In this document: one piece after another, positions 12,225 through 22,487 of the stretch
How positions within the stretch are numbered: position 1 is the stretch's first letter
Layout of the letters: each line of letters opens with the position of its first letter
Source: Congeria kusceri
Lineage: Eukaryota; Mollusca; Bivalvia; Myida; Dreissenidae
Assembly: GCA_027627225.1 (NCBI GenBank)
Contig: CM051026.1
Coordinates: forward strand, 4,759,415-4,823,414
Direction of reading: 5' to 3'
Length of the DNA stretch: 64,000 bases
The notes under the pieces: model-generated
What the model was told of the DNA's origin: nothing
Seen by the model: only the letters and a program-made list of their open reading frames with translations
Database searches by the model: none
Program-made: the position numbers and the translations under genes

Positions 12225-12607
12225 GGCCTAAAATAAAATATTGTTTGTTTTCCCTCCCAAGACCCATGCTGATTAAGGGTGGGCAGGTAGGCAGGGATTT
12301 TTTTTTTTCACAATTACCTATTATAATTTTAAATTAACAATAGCATTATATTTTGTAGAAATTGTGTGTTCATTGGTAATAAATCTTTGACAGCCTGACT
12401 AAAAACATATTTTTCACTGCTTGCAACAAAAAGCGTCATCTGAAAGAGAAATTCATACTTGGACTATTTTTTACAAAAATGTACCCATCATTTGGATGCA
12501 AATAAAATAAAATATTTTTTACATGTAGATAAAAAACTATTTTTGGTAGGGCCCATTTTTCCGGGTAGGTAGCGGGAGGGGAAACAAACAGTATTTTATT
12601 TTAGGCC
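12225..12607. mobile_element. 383 bp MITE with 34 bp TIRs
   Basis: The first 34 bases (12225-12258, beginning GGCCTAAAATAAAAT and ending TTTTCCCTCCC) match the reverse complement of the last 34 (12574-12607) at 32 of 34 positions; both mismatches are T/C. The interior is AT-rich and non-coding. No convincing target duplication is visible next to the ends, so the superfamily is open. Confidence 0.75.
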
Positions 12608-12661
12608 AGAGTTATCATCAGTTGAAATGGATGAAATAATAAAGTGTTTGTAATGCACAAC

Positions 12662-12815
12662 AATTGAATCATTTGGGGTGTTTCTGTTGTTTTCTTTGAA
12701 ATTGTTGAAAACGAGTGAATCGCTTACGTTTAGTTAAAAAATAAACAGACGGGTATATAAATCAGAATGGCTGAGAGGTTGGAATGTCAGACTTTTGATC
12801 CCGAGGTCATTCCAT
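12662..12815 (+). repeat. tRNA-like relic with repeat 5' flank
   Basis: Homologous to 19362-19530 over a 5' flank (TTTGGGGTGTTTCTGTTGTT) and a D-arm-like part (AATGGCTGAGAGGTT) with an anticodon-arm-like stretch around CTTTTGATC. The T-arm is not conserved here. Probably a decayed tRNA-derived repeat, not a working tRNA. Confidence 0.45.
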
Positions 12816-12889
12816 GGTTTCATTGAGCCAGCTTGCAGTCAGCTCGACTAACTCGTCACAATGGCGGTTAGGTGGATGTGCGTGAGTAC

Positions 12890-13643
12890 GTTAGTGAGTC
12901 CATGTGTTCAAGCGTCTGACTGATCTTGTTGTCACTATTATTTCATCATTCATCAGGGAATTTTACAGTAACTTGCCACAAAGGTTCACCATGTGGAGAT
13001 GGTGTGTCATGCACAAGACATTTGTGCCTAGTCAAAGGTCAAGGTCACACATAGGGTCAAAGGTCAAATATAGGATTCATCATTTATCAGAGAATTTTTA
13101 AAATAATTTGCAACGGAGGTTCACTATGTGGAGACAACATAAGAGTGTCCCTAACTCAAAGGTCAAGGTCACACTAAGAGGCCAAAGGTCAAATATGGGC
13201 ATAATACAGCTTGTCAGTACTGTAACTTCATCATTCATCAGAAATTTTAAAATAACTTGCCACAAATGTACACCGAGAGGAATCGTTGTGTCGCACACAA
13301 GACGTTTGTCTCTAGATCAAAGATCAAGGTGGCACATACAGGTCAAAGGTCAAATATGGAAATAATACAGCCTGTCTGGCAGTTTAATTCATCATTCATC
13401 ATTGAATTTTAAAATAACTTTCGACAAATGTTCACCATGTGGAGACAGCGTGTCGCGCGCAGGACCTGTGATCCTACCTCAAAGGTCAAGGTCACACTTA
13501 GAGGTTAATGATCAAATATGGGCATAATACAGATTGTTTGACCAGATATTCATCATTTAAGAGTGGTATTTGACATAATTTTGCACAGATGTTCACAATT
13601 TTCTTTACAATGGGATCAACATGTTGCCAAGAGGCATCTAGTT
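12890..13643 (+). repeat. Tandem repeat with AGGTCA direct repeats and hairpin tail
   Basis: About five diverged units of 124-166 bp with TTCATCATTCATCAG, AAATAACTTGCCACAAA, GTTCACCATGTGGAGA and a block of AGGTCA half-sites. Perfect AGGTCA-AGGTCA copies lie at 13036-13047, 13160-13171 and 13483-13494. Copies spaced by one base lie at 13054-13066 (GGGTCA-A-AGGTCA), 13179-13191 (AGGCCA-A-AGGTCA) and 13340-13352 (perfect). The array closes with TGCC-AAGA-GGCA (13625-13636) and TCTAGTT (13637-13643), the terminus class described for the other elements. Open frames of 65-85 codons here are repeat readings. Confidence 0.75.
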
Positions 13644-14736
13644 TTTCTTTTTTTTTAATGTTTATTTTTTTTTACAATACATGAACTCTGTAGTTAAGAT
13701 GCTTTCATTTGTCCAGTTCAGAGGCTTAATGGCATATTTAAAAAATACAAAAATCTGTGAACACGTTCCCTTAAAATGCCAATTTTAGAAATGAAATTGG
13801 AATTTGCCTAGGCACACACAATCCCTTAATACTCACATGACATTTAACATTCTCCCGGCAAGAGGAAGTTTTGTAGATTGTGTACAAGTGTTTCAATACA
13901 GAGCCATGCCTGCGCACTTCAACCAATTACTTTATACTCACATGACGTTTAACTTTCTCCCTCTTCAGGAGGAAGTTTTGTAGATTGTTTACAAGTGTTT
14001 CAATACAGAGCCATGCCTGCACCTTACAGCAGGTACTTGAGAACTGTGAGTGTTCTTCTTAACAAGGAAGAATTTAGGCAGATGTTCTATTCATAATGAG
14101 ATATCTTCAAGTGAGCTTTAATTATGTCTTAAACACATACAATACTGAAACAATGCCACATTGTAGGGTGTGTACTTGAATATTAAGTGTTGAAAGTCCT
14201 TTGTCCTATGACTGGTCTGGTTAAAGTGTTTTAGCTAGAAGATTCAGATGGGTTTTATACTGCACAGTTACCAACACTTGGAAGCATTCACCATAAGCTG
14301 TAATGCAGTGTGTTCTTAGACGCCTGACATTTACATTATAGTCATGATATGGTCATATTTATGCTTTAATGTATGTGCGGGTAGTTTTTTTCCTTCTATA
14401 AATGTAATTACTTGCATATTACTGCGTACTGGTATGTTTCATCCAAACTTTGTATCATTATGTTTTCAATGTGTCTAATGCGCGGATATAAGCAATAAAC
14501 TCCACTTTGACTTAGAAAATTTGCTTTCACACGCATTTTGGTCCAAATTATGACCAGTAGTTATGTCGCATTTTTACAGATACACAATTCCGCTTCAATT
14601 TACCATGTATTATTAAATTGTGCATTATGTTAATCTCAGCTTAGTAAATAATTTACCTGTTTTCATTTCAACTCTGATTTAATCAAATAACAAATGCTTT
14701 TTAAGCTACAAAGTGTAACAGGTTGATGCCATAAAT
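13644..14736. other. Intergenic with a small local duplication
   Basis: Two related stretches near 13850-13910 and 13935-14020 share AGGAAGTTTTGTAGATTGT and CAATACAGAGCCATGCCTGC, so a segment of about 100 bp is duplicated in tandem. Nothing else is recognised. Confidence 0.55.
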
Positions 14737-15180
14737 GTGTGGCACTTCACCCGGCACCCATAGCAACATCAGTTTGTTCTCAGTATGTGTGGGCCTTCAC
14801 GGGTCTTGCATGACACCTATTGCAAAGTCAGTTTGTTCTCAGTATGTGTGGGCCTTCATGGGTTTCACATGACACCCATAGCAAAGTCAGTTTGTTCTCA
14901 GTATGTGTGGGCCTTCACGGGTTTCACATGACACCCGTAGCAACGTCAGTTTGTTCTCAATATGTGTGGGCTTTCATGGGTTTCACATGACACCCATAGC
15001 AACGTCAGTTTGTTCTCAGTATGTGTGAGCCACTACGGGTTTCACATGACACTCGTAGCAACGTCAGTTTGTTTTCAGTATGTGTGGGCTTTCAAGGGGT
15101 TCAAATGACACCCATAGCAACGTCAGTTTGTTCTCAGTTACAGGACACCCATAGCAATGTCAGTTAGTTGTCAGTTACAG
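14737..15180 (+). repeat. 59 bp tandem repeat, about 7 copies
   Basis: Units start at 14787, 14846, 14905, 14964, 15023 and 15082, spaced exactly 59, with a shortened copy before and truncated copies after. The core reads GTGTGGGCCTTCACGGG, then CACATGACACCC, then GCAACGTCAGTTTGTTCTC. The two arms ACGGGT and ACCCGT form a stem that switches to ATGGGT/ACCCAT in alternate copies. Non-coding. Confidence 0.9.
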
Positions 15181-15639
15181 TACTGCTCAAGTGGAACAAT
15201 AATTTTACTTCCCACCACTGAGTCTGAATTGTGGAAAAGCATAGTGACTGGGCTTATCTAAGCTGAGTTATTTGAAGTGGTAGCGGATGCTTGCCAGGAA
15301 ATTACACAGTCAGTACAGTTGTGTGTACAACTGATAGCTGATGTCAAAAATATGTGAATCGCACAATACTTAGTTTCTTGTGAGCCATGCTGTAGGTCAA
15401 TGATATGAAGCCAACATTGGACAATACACTTTCCAGGTGGATGGAGTTGATGCGTTATGCATAGACCAATACTAATCCAGCTTAACTATATATTCAATGC
15501 CGATACAGCAATAATGCATACTCTACATCACTCGTCTCGCGGCATGATTTGACTAGCAGAATTTCTAAATGCCTCACTACTCTGATGTTTATTCTTTCAA
15601 GCTGTTGGCCTACTTTATTTTTCTAGAAAAAACAGGTTA
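15181..15639. other. Intergenic, nothing recognised
   Basis: Unique-looking sequence between the 59 bp array and the next dispersed repeat. No gene seen. Confidence 0.5.
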
Positions 15640-15953
15640 TTGTGAACTATAATGTTCGCGTCTGTCTTTCCTTCCGTCTGTCCATCCTTCCGTTCTTTCG
15701 TCCGTCCCATTTCGTGTCCGCTCTATAACTTTGTCATTTTTGGGTGTATTTTGAAATTACTTGGCAGAAATGTTCACCATCATGAGATGATGTGTAGCCT
15801 GGAAGATCCAGGTCCGTATGTCCAAGGTCAAGGTCACACTTAAAGGTCAAAGGTAAAAATTATTCGTGTCCATTCATTAACTGTCATTTCTGGATTGAGT
15901 TTAAAATTACCTCATGGAAATGTTCACCATCATGAGATAATATCTCAGGGTAT
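15640..15953 (+). repeat. Fragment of AGGTCA-containing repeat family
   Basis: Starts with a leader rich in TCCGTCTGTCC, followed by two units with TGTTCACCATCATGAGAT. AGGTCAAGGTCA lies at 15825-15836. Related to 12890-13643. The 63-codon frame at 15652-15843 is this repeat. Confidence 0.6.
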
Positions 15954-15956
15954 ATT

Positions 15957-16374
15957 TTTATGCCCCTGGTATCTTGCTGCAGTAGGCATATAGTGATTTT
16001 CCTGACCGTCCTTTCGTCCGTCCGTGACAATGTTTAGTAGATTTTACCGTTTTGTCTAGCACCAACACCACTGACTACAACACTTCCCTATCCACCCATA
16101 TCACCCAACCTCACCTTGACCTTGACTTAATTTGCACTTAAAATAATTCAATGGGCTGTTTCTTGGTTAACTAAATTTTACCGTTTTGTCTAACACCAAC
16201 ACTGCTTGCTACAACACTTGGATACTTAAACAGTTGTGGCTTATGACCATCCCCAATCCACCCATATTACCCAAGTACACTTTGACCTTGACCCAATTTG
16301 GACTTAGAATAATTCAAATGGGCTGTCCAGCACTATCCGGGGGCATGTGTGTTTATCAAATACAGTGTCTCGTT
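15957..16374 (+). mobile_element. Short hairpin-tailed element, head to tail
   Basis: After a T5 tract the head TATGCC (15959-15964) pairs with GGCATA (15985-15990), then comes TTTCGTCCGTCCGTGAC. Two units of about 175 bp follow, each with TTTTACCGTTTTGTCTA, CCAACAC and TTGACCTTGAC. The tail is TGTGTTT (16348-16354), ATC, AAATACA (16358-16364), then GTGTCTCGTT. A second copy of this tail is at 19683-19709. The 102-codon frame 16186-16494 overlaps it and is not a gene. Confidence 0.65.
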
Positions 16375-16826
16375 TATTCCTTAATTTTTTTCTATAGATC
16401 TACCTGTTCTATATATGGAATTGTGTGTTTCATTCTGTACATTATTAAACTGATTATGTTTTTAGCTCACCAGAGCACAACATGCTCAGGGTGAGCTTTT
16501 GTGGACACCTTATGTCAGTCGTGTGTCATGTGTAGTCAACATTTACCTTGTGAACACTCTATAGACCACATTTAGTGCCCAATAATCATGAAACTTGCCC
16601 ATGTTCCAATGTTATCCAGGACATTTTTAAAATCAGGTTATGTGGTGTCAATACTAGGTCACTAGGTCAAATTGAAGTAAAAGCTTGTAAGCACTCGTGG
16701 GGCCACATTTTTGGCCCAATCAACATGAAACTTGCTCAGAAATGTTTTTCTTAAGATATCTCGGTTGAGTTCAATAATGGTTCCGCACCGTTGGAAAACA
16801 TGACCACCAGGGGGCGGGGCATTTTT

Positions 16827-17592
16827 GTGTCACCTGACTAGGCGACATATATGGATTACTTATGTCGGCGGCGGTGTCGGCGGCGGCGGCGTCCCCTTTC
16901 GTTGGTCCGGAGCATAACTCTTAGACTGTTAAAGCTATCAACATGAAACTTCATAGGTAGATAGATATCATTGAGGGGAAGTGCAGTGCACAAGAACCGT
17001 TACTCTCCACCTCATACTTTTGGAATTATTGCCCTTTGTTTATTTTCATACTTAATTTTTGTCCGGAGCATAACTCTAAGACTATGAAAGCTATCAACTT
17101 GAAACTTGAGATAGATCTCATTGAGGAGAAGTGCAGTGCAGTGCACAAGAACCGTTACTCTGCAGCACATACGTTTGGAGTTATTGCCCTTTGTTGTGTC
17201 GCCTGAAAAGGCAACATATAGGTGTTACTTATGTGGGCGGAGGCATCAGCGGCGGCGTCCCCTTTCGTTTGTCCAGAGCATAACTCTTAGACTATTTAAG
17301 CTATTAACATAGGTAGATAGATCTCATTTAGGGGAAGTGCAGTGCACAAGAACCGTTACTCTGCATCATATACATTTGGAGTTATTGCCCTTTGTAAATG
17401 TTCATACTTATTTTTGTGTCGCATTTTTTGTTTTAATTAGTCTTTTCTTTGCAATTAGCCAGAGTGCAGTGCCTTTGAAGATTTCCAAAAATCTGTTTAA
17501 AAAAATTTGAGCATTAACCTAAAGTGCTTCTTCATTTGGATTCACGTAAGCTATCCAGCGTCAGGTGACACATCCGACTCGCTGAATTCTAG
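16827..17592 (+). mobile_element. Nested 766 bp element with both ends defined
   Basis: It interrupts a repeat unit. Left of it stands GGGGCATTTTT, right of it TTCTTCATTTGGC, and uninterrupted sister units read straight across (compare 17740-17800 and 53085-53125). The element starts GTGTCACCTGAC. A 13 bp inverted repeat TGTGTCACCTGAC lies at 16826-16838 and, reversed, at 17560-17572. Near the 3' end CAGCG (17556-17560) pairs with CGCTG (17580-17584), followed by AATTCTAG and then TT. The body has two to three units of about 140-150 bp with GTGCAGTGCACAAGAACCGT. A second head-like TGTCGCCTGAAAAGGCAACA is internal at about 17196. Confidence 0.75.
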
Positions 17593-18690
17593 TTCTTCAT
17601 TTGGCTTTATTGAAAACTCGAAAAATCTTTGCTGTAACTACAGGTTGGATTTCGAAATAATTTCATAGAAATGTTCCTTAGTTGAGCATGTAACTAATTC
17701 CTTCAAATTATTTTGATTTGTTAAAAAACGAGGCTGCCAGAGGCGGGAGAGTTTTCCTTATATGACTATGTAGAAAACTTTGAAAAAATTTTTTTTGTCA
17801 GAAATCACATGCTGGATTTCAAACTTATTTCACAGAGTATATATAACACTCTAATATAATTCCGCCTTTTGTCCGTTGAGCGTCTTTTGCCGTTTGTCAT
17901 CAACATTTACCTTGCGAACACTTTATAGACCACATTGATTGTACTGGATCACAGTGATGAACTTATTCTGTAGACAAGAGGAGGTATCTCTATCCAGGAT
18001 TTTGTTTAAGTAATTTCCCCTTTTTCAACACAACTTCGAATTTTTGCTTTAGTTCAAATTGTTCAACATCTATAAGAGGTATTGACTTGAAACATACTTC
18101 ATCACAATGATGAACCTATTCTATGAACAAAATTCCAGAGTACTTTAAAATATGAGAAAGTCGAGCGTCCAGCATCAGTAGACTGTGCTGTTGTGCCTTA
18201 TATGACTATATTGAAAACTTTGACAATCTTTTTGTCAGAAACCACTGGTTGGAATTTGAAATAATTTAACAGAAATGTTCCTTGGGTGATTCTCTACGGA
18301 AGCTGCTTGAATGGTTCCGCTTCGTTGAACAACTTTACCGCCAGAAGGTGGAGCCATTTTCTCTTATGTGTCTTAATAATATTGAAAACTTTGAAACTCT
18401 TCTAGTCAGAAACCACAGGTTGGATTTCGAAATCATTTAACAGAAATGTTCATAGGGTGGTGCTCTACCCAATTACCCAAATGGTTCTGGTCCATTAAAA
18501 AAATAGCTGCCCCAGGGCATTATTTCCTAATATGAGTTTTTTTTAAACTTTAAACATCTTTATGTCAGAAACCACTACTTGGATTTCGAAATATCTTTGC
18601 TGCTAGAGAGCGGCCTTTTTTCCTTATATAGCGTATCAGCATCATTTCATTTCTGACACTCCTTATGGAAGAAGCCAGTGGAGCGATACA
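17593..18690 (+). repeat. Continuing diverged units of the outer element
   Basis: Several units of roughly 150-180 bp resume after the nested element, each with a form of GAAACCACTGGTTGG and ACTTTGAAAATCTT. A second leader with GTCCGTTGAGCGTC stands near 17870. No gene. Confidence 0.55.
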
Positions 18691-18788
18691 GGCACTAGTG
18701 TGCTTCTTGTTATACAAGTGAAATGAACAGAAACAGCCACCTTACATGTTGTAAACTGTAATTTAGAAGAATCACAAGTTGCAGTGTC

Positions 18789-19016
18789 ATATAACTTGTG
18801 TGGGGATTGCATGAAATTATTTCTACGGCCATTCTCCCCCTACCTCTGATTCATGTAGGGCAGTTGTCAGTTACTGGCATAAGTATGTGCACTTAGTACT
18901 GGTAAACTGCTAAGATCTGCTAAGCTCGCCCAGGAAAAGTGTGAGTAGGTTAACTGACCACCGTGATATGACTGAAATACTGTTAAAAACGGCGAAAAAT
19001 CCAAACAAACAAACAA
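18789..19016 (+). mobile_element. 5'-truncated tRNA-derived SINE
   Basis: Matches the body and tail of the SINE at 56085-56358 on the opposite strand. Shared blocks are ATAACTTGTGTG, CCATTCTCCC, TACCTCTGATTCA, GGGCAGTTGTCAGTTACTGGC, GTACTGGTAAACTGC, GGAAAAGTGTGAGTA and the tail AAATCCAAACAAACAAAC. The tRNA-like head with A and B boxes is absent, as expected from 5' truncation during target-primed reverse transcription. Confidence 0.8.
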
Positions 19017-19361
19017 ACTAACATTTAGTCTGTAACAGTGGGAAACACTTAATTTTGGTCAAATCCTTAACTGTTTCTCTGAATAATGATTTTCTTCTTT
19101 TAAGTTTATAAGCAAACCTTTGTTAGTTCAAGGATGTGTCAGTGTATTATTTTTGTTTATAAATAGATATGGTAAAACTTCCTTCTTTAAAAAGACTTAT
19201 TCACAGATTGAAGAATTGACAATTTTCCAACTTTTTATCCTGGATTCCACAAATAAGAATAGTGTGTATAAAGGAGCGAGATAGAAATATACTGCAGATA
19301 CCATTTCCGTAATGAGTAATCATCTTTTGAAATTGATAAAATGTTTCTAACGCTAAACAAC
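19017..19361. other. Intergenic, nothing recognised
   Basis: AT-rich; the 61-codon minus-strand frame 19235-19420 overlaps a repeat flank and is not supported. Confidence 0.5.
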
Positions 19362-19530
19362 GGAATAATTTGGAGTGTTTCTGTTGTTTTTGTTAAAATT
19401 GATGACAACATATGGATCACTTACATAAAGTAATAACACAGTGATAAATATCGAAATCGGAATGGCCAAGTAGTTAAGTCATTAGATTTTTGATCTGAAG
19501 GTCTGAGGTTCGAACCCCGATGGGAGCAAC
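19362..19530 (+). repeat. tRNA-like sequence with repeat 5' flank
   Basis: The region 19455-19530 has a D-arm-like TGGCCAAGTAGTTAAGTCA and an anticodon-arm stem TTAGA/TCTGA around a T-rich loop. A B-box-like GAGGTTCGAACCCC follows, then a T6 run at about 19530 that could act as a Pol III terminator. The acceptor stem is poor. About 90 bp upstream are conserved with 12662-12755 (TTTGGAGTGTTTCTGTTGTT), so this is a dispersed tRNA-derived repeat, not a confident tRNA gene. Confidence 0.5.
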
Positions 19531-19639
19531 TTTTTTCTTTCCTTTCGATTCGTAATGCTTTTCTCGTTATATACTTGAGCTTTTAAGTTTCTGATGCTTA
19601 AATCTGTCAAATTAAGACATATAATGAATACTTAAAAAA

Positions 19640-19709
19640 TAAGCCCTAAGAAATGGGCTACCCAGCACCAACTAGGGGTATGTGTGTTTATCAAACACAG
19701 AATCTTGTT
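19640..19709 (+). mobile_element. Tail fragment of hairpin-tailed element
   Basis: TGTGTTT (19683-19689), ATC, AAACACA (19693-19699), then GAATCTTGTT (19700-19709). Preceding bases (AAATGGGCTACCCAGCAC) match those before 16348. Only the 3' end is left. Confidence 0.65.
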
Positions 19710-20067
19710 TGCTAATTTGTTTTTATCAAATATCTTATTGTGCATTGTATTATTTTTATTTATTTAATGTACATTTGTCAGTAAAGCGCATTTCTATCAA
19801 ATAATATATTTAATAGTGCAATAGGAAACCAATTTTTTCGTTGACATAGTCCCTTTAAATTACACGATTTTTACAACCAACACAAAAAGTGTAATTTAAG
19901 ACATTGAATTTAAATTTAACATGTACTAAGAAGTTTGGTTTTCTTAACAATTATTAATTTGTCACGAGCATCAATACTTTCACTGGTCAAGTATTTACTA
20001 TATTTATAAGAACAGACACCTAAGCACATACAGTACTACTTCGGATAACACATTTATAAATATTATT

Positions 20068-20687
20068 ATGCCCCCACCCATCAACATCGGGGTATATTAT
20101 TTTGCTACTGTGGGTCTGTTGGTCGGTCGGTCCGTGTGTAAACCACTTTGGTTTCAGCTAAGTCCAACAGTTTTCATCCGATCTTCACCAAACTTCATGA
20201 AAATGTCGGCATAATATCTCGGCCATGTTTGATAATCAACCAAATTCACCCAGCAAATAAGGAGCTTTTTTCCTTTATCAAAGTTGAAAAGTTTTCATCT
20301 GATCTTCACTTTATTTGATTAAAATGTTTGTTGGCGTAATATCCCAACCAAGTTTGATAATCTATGAAATTGCCCTAGGAAATGCGGAGTTATGGCCTTT
20401 GAATTGGCCTTTTAGGCATGTCCGCACCATAAATCCAAAATTTTTTACCGATCTGCACCAAATTTGATGAAAATGTGTCTGGGCATAATATTTCAGACAA
20501 GTGCGATAACCATTCATATTGCCCCAGAGTTATAGCCCTTGATTTTTCTAAAAATAGCCTTTTTAGCTGTTTCTACTCTCTTATGTCCAACATAAATGTT
20601 CCAATTTACATCAAACTGGATATTTTAAAAATTGCTTTTCACATGGTGGGGGAGGCGGGCATACATGTTTTACAAACAGCTCTTGCT
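20068..20687 (+). mobile_element. Hairpin-tailed element, 'ATCTTCACCAAACTTGATG' body
   Basis: The head is TGCCCCCACCC with CGGGGTATA, then GGTCGGTCGGTCCGTGTG. The body has about three units with GATCTTCACCAAACTT and GAGTTATGGCC-like phrases. CCCCCACC (20071-20078) is complementary to GGTGGGGG (20645-20652) near the 3' end. The tail is TGTTT-TAC-AAACA (20666-20678) and GCTCTTGCT. Same family as 53784-54734. The 83-codon frame 20475-20726 is not a gene. Confidence 0.7.
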
Positions 20688-21077
20688 CTATTTTGCAGAA
20701 AGAATGCTTCTGATAAAAGTAACTAAATGCATTTAGGCTTCGCAGTTCGAGTCTAAAATTGCTTAACTTTTAAATATTAAACAGTTGAAATAACTGGGGC
20801 AAGATCAGAAGATTAAACTTGAGTATACGGATTCATTGTTTGTCAGTGTTTTACTAGTCAGTCTATACAGACATCCGGTTACTATTCAGATACTTCATAT
20901 GGATATCTGGATACTGAATTTAGCGTCCGTTGACATCTCTACAATGTGTTTTTCTATTACATTATCAAGCGTTACCAAGAAAACAGCACTTAATTCAAGA
21001 TGAATGTTTACTACCAGATAAGAGTTATCATATCCTGCCTGAATGACACTTAATATTTCACAGTATCAACATATTTT
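20688..21077. other. Intergenic, nothing recognised
   Basis: AT-rich sequence between two elements. A stretch near 20880-20915 repeats GGATATCTGGATAC-like words but shows no defined unit. Confidence 0.45.
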
Positions 21078-21881
21078 TATGCTGCCCAAAGGAGGAAGCA
21101 TACAGTGGCCGCTTTGTCAGTCCATCCTAATTCAAATTCCACTACCATATAGTTTATATGGGTGGGAAATGAATTTCTCCGACAATTTTATCCATCAAAC
21201 TCCATTTCTGTGTGTCTTTCTATATGTATGTTACTTTGTTTCTGCATGAGATATCACCTGGAACTATTGACTCAATTTCAATGAAACTTTATATGCAGCA
21301 TTTATATAGGTTGGACATGATTGCCAGGTCGTTCTGGTCTGATGCTTTTCAATAAATTATGGCCCTTTGATTATAAATATGACATTTCAATCGGAAATTT
21401 TCATTTCTGGGCAAGATCTCAAGAACTAATAACCTGAATTTGATGAAACTTTATATGCAGCTTCCCTACCAAGGGGGCTGGTTACATGTATGTCACATCC
21501 AAGAACAAGGTCACTTGGCCCAAGTTCAAGGTTACATTTACATGTCAAATATTTGCCCAGAGCATATTTTAATGCATACAGTTATTTTTAAAGAATTATT
21601 GCCATCATTAGACGGGGAAGTGTAACATAATTACTCATAATTACCAAAGTTTTAGTTACCCACTTTGATTTTTCTATTGTCTTGGTTATAGATTTAAGAA
21701 TATACATGGAATAGTTTTGATTCCTTAACTCACCACAGAGAGAGGCCATGGAGATAAATTAGATGCACAAATACCATGACTCTGCCTTGTTAATTGTTTA
21801 ATGTTTCTCTTTAGTCATTAAACCTTTACCCAAAGAAAGCTTCTCTGATGGGCGTATCTTTATGACAGTGGCACTCTTGTT
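21078..21881 (+). mobile_element. Head-to-tail element of the same class, weaker tail
   Basis: The head TATGCT (21078-21083) pairs with AGCATA (21097-21102) after a T5 tract, followed by CAGTGGCCGCTTTGTCAG as at 31670. The body has units with TTTCAATGAAACTTTATATG. It ends GGCACTCTTGTTT (about 21870-21882), but I see no clean hairpin directly before it. Small open frames (21043-21249, 21440-21625) lie in the repeat. Confidence 0.5.
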
Positions 21882-22487
21882 TCATTTTTCGCTTCACTGA
21901 ATAAATAAATTTAGTTTTCAGACTTATGGATATGTGGATATGAACTATCATTCAAATTGTAAATAAAAAAAAACATCAGTTTCCAATGTCTTAAATTTTC
22001 TTACGACCAACAGACTTGAATCTCTTATTTCAACAATCAAAGATATTCTTGTAAAATGTTGTTACAACAGTAAATATAATTAATTGTGACCATCCAACAT
22101 TCAATTTTCATTCAAAACAATTTGCTGTTACGATATTAATTATTGCAATGTGAAAATAATGAGCTTTTAAGCTTATCCTGTTATAACATGCTTAAGAATT
22201 TTTGAGAAATCTGGGCAAATTTACATGGTCGGTTCATAGTTCAGAAGTTGTTGACATTCTAAATGTCAGTTAGTGTCACTTAGCTTAATCTGTTACATTC
22301 TGTCCGAGTATCTATCCCTTATAAAAACTCTCTGACATTGTTTTAACACGATTATTTCATACCACTTTAACTATACTACATGTATAAGTTATGATTAACA
22401 TTTATAAATTCAATTCTAAACACTTAATTTACATAACATACCATAAAAGCGCTATATATTCGGACACTATCCGGTCCGCTGAATTTG
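21882..22487. other. AT-rich intergenic, nothing recognised
   Basis: No gene or repeat unit seen. Confidence 0.5.

Larger units (their letters stand above)
16464..18711 (+). mobile_element. Large hairpin-tailed element with a nested insertion
   Basis: The head AGCTCACCAGAGC (16464-16476) pairs with GCTCAGGGTGAGCT nearby after a T-tract. The body holds diverged units with GAAACCACAGGTTGGATTTC, AGAAATGTTCCTT and ATTGAAAACTTTGA. The unit interrupted at 16826 resumes at 17593, because 16827-17592 is a later insertion. The tail is GCAC-TAGT-GTGC (18692-18703) and TTCTTGTT (18704-18711). Related bodies are at 52720-53493 and 56398-57480. No coding capacity. Confidence 0.65.

Noticed and set aside
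19455..19535. Functional tRNA with Pol III terminator
   Set aside because: A and B box-like words and a T6 run are present, but the acceptor and T stems pair poorly and the flank is a repeat.
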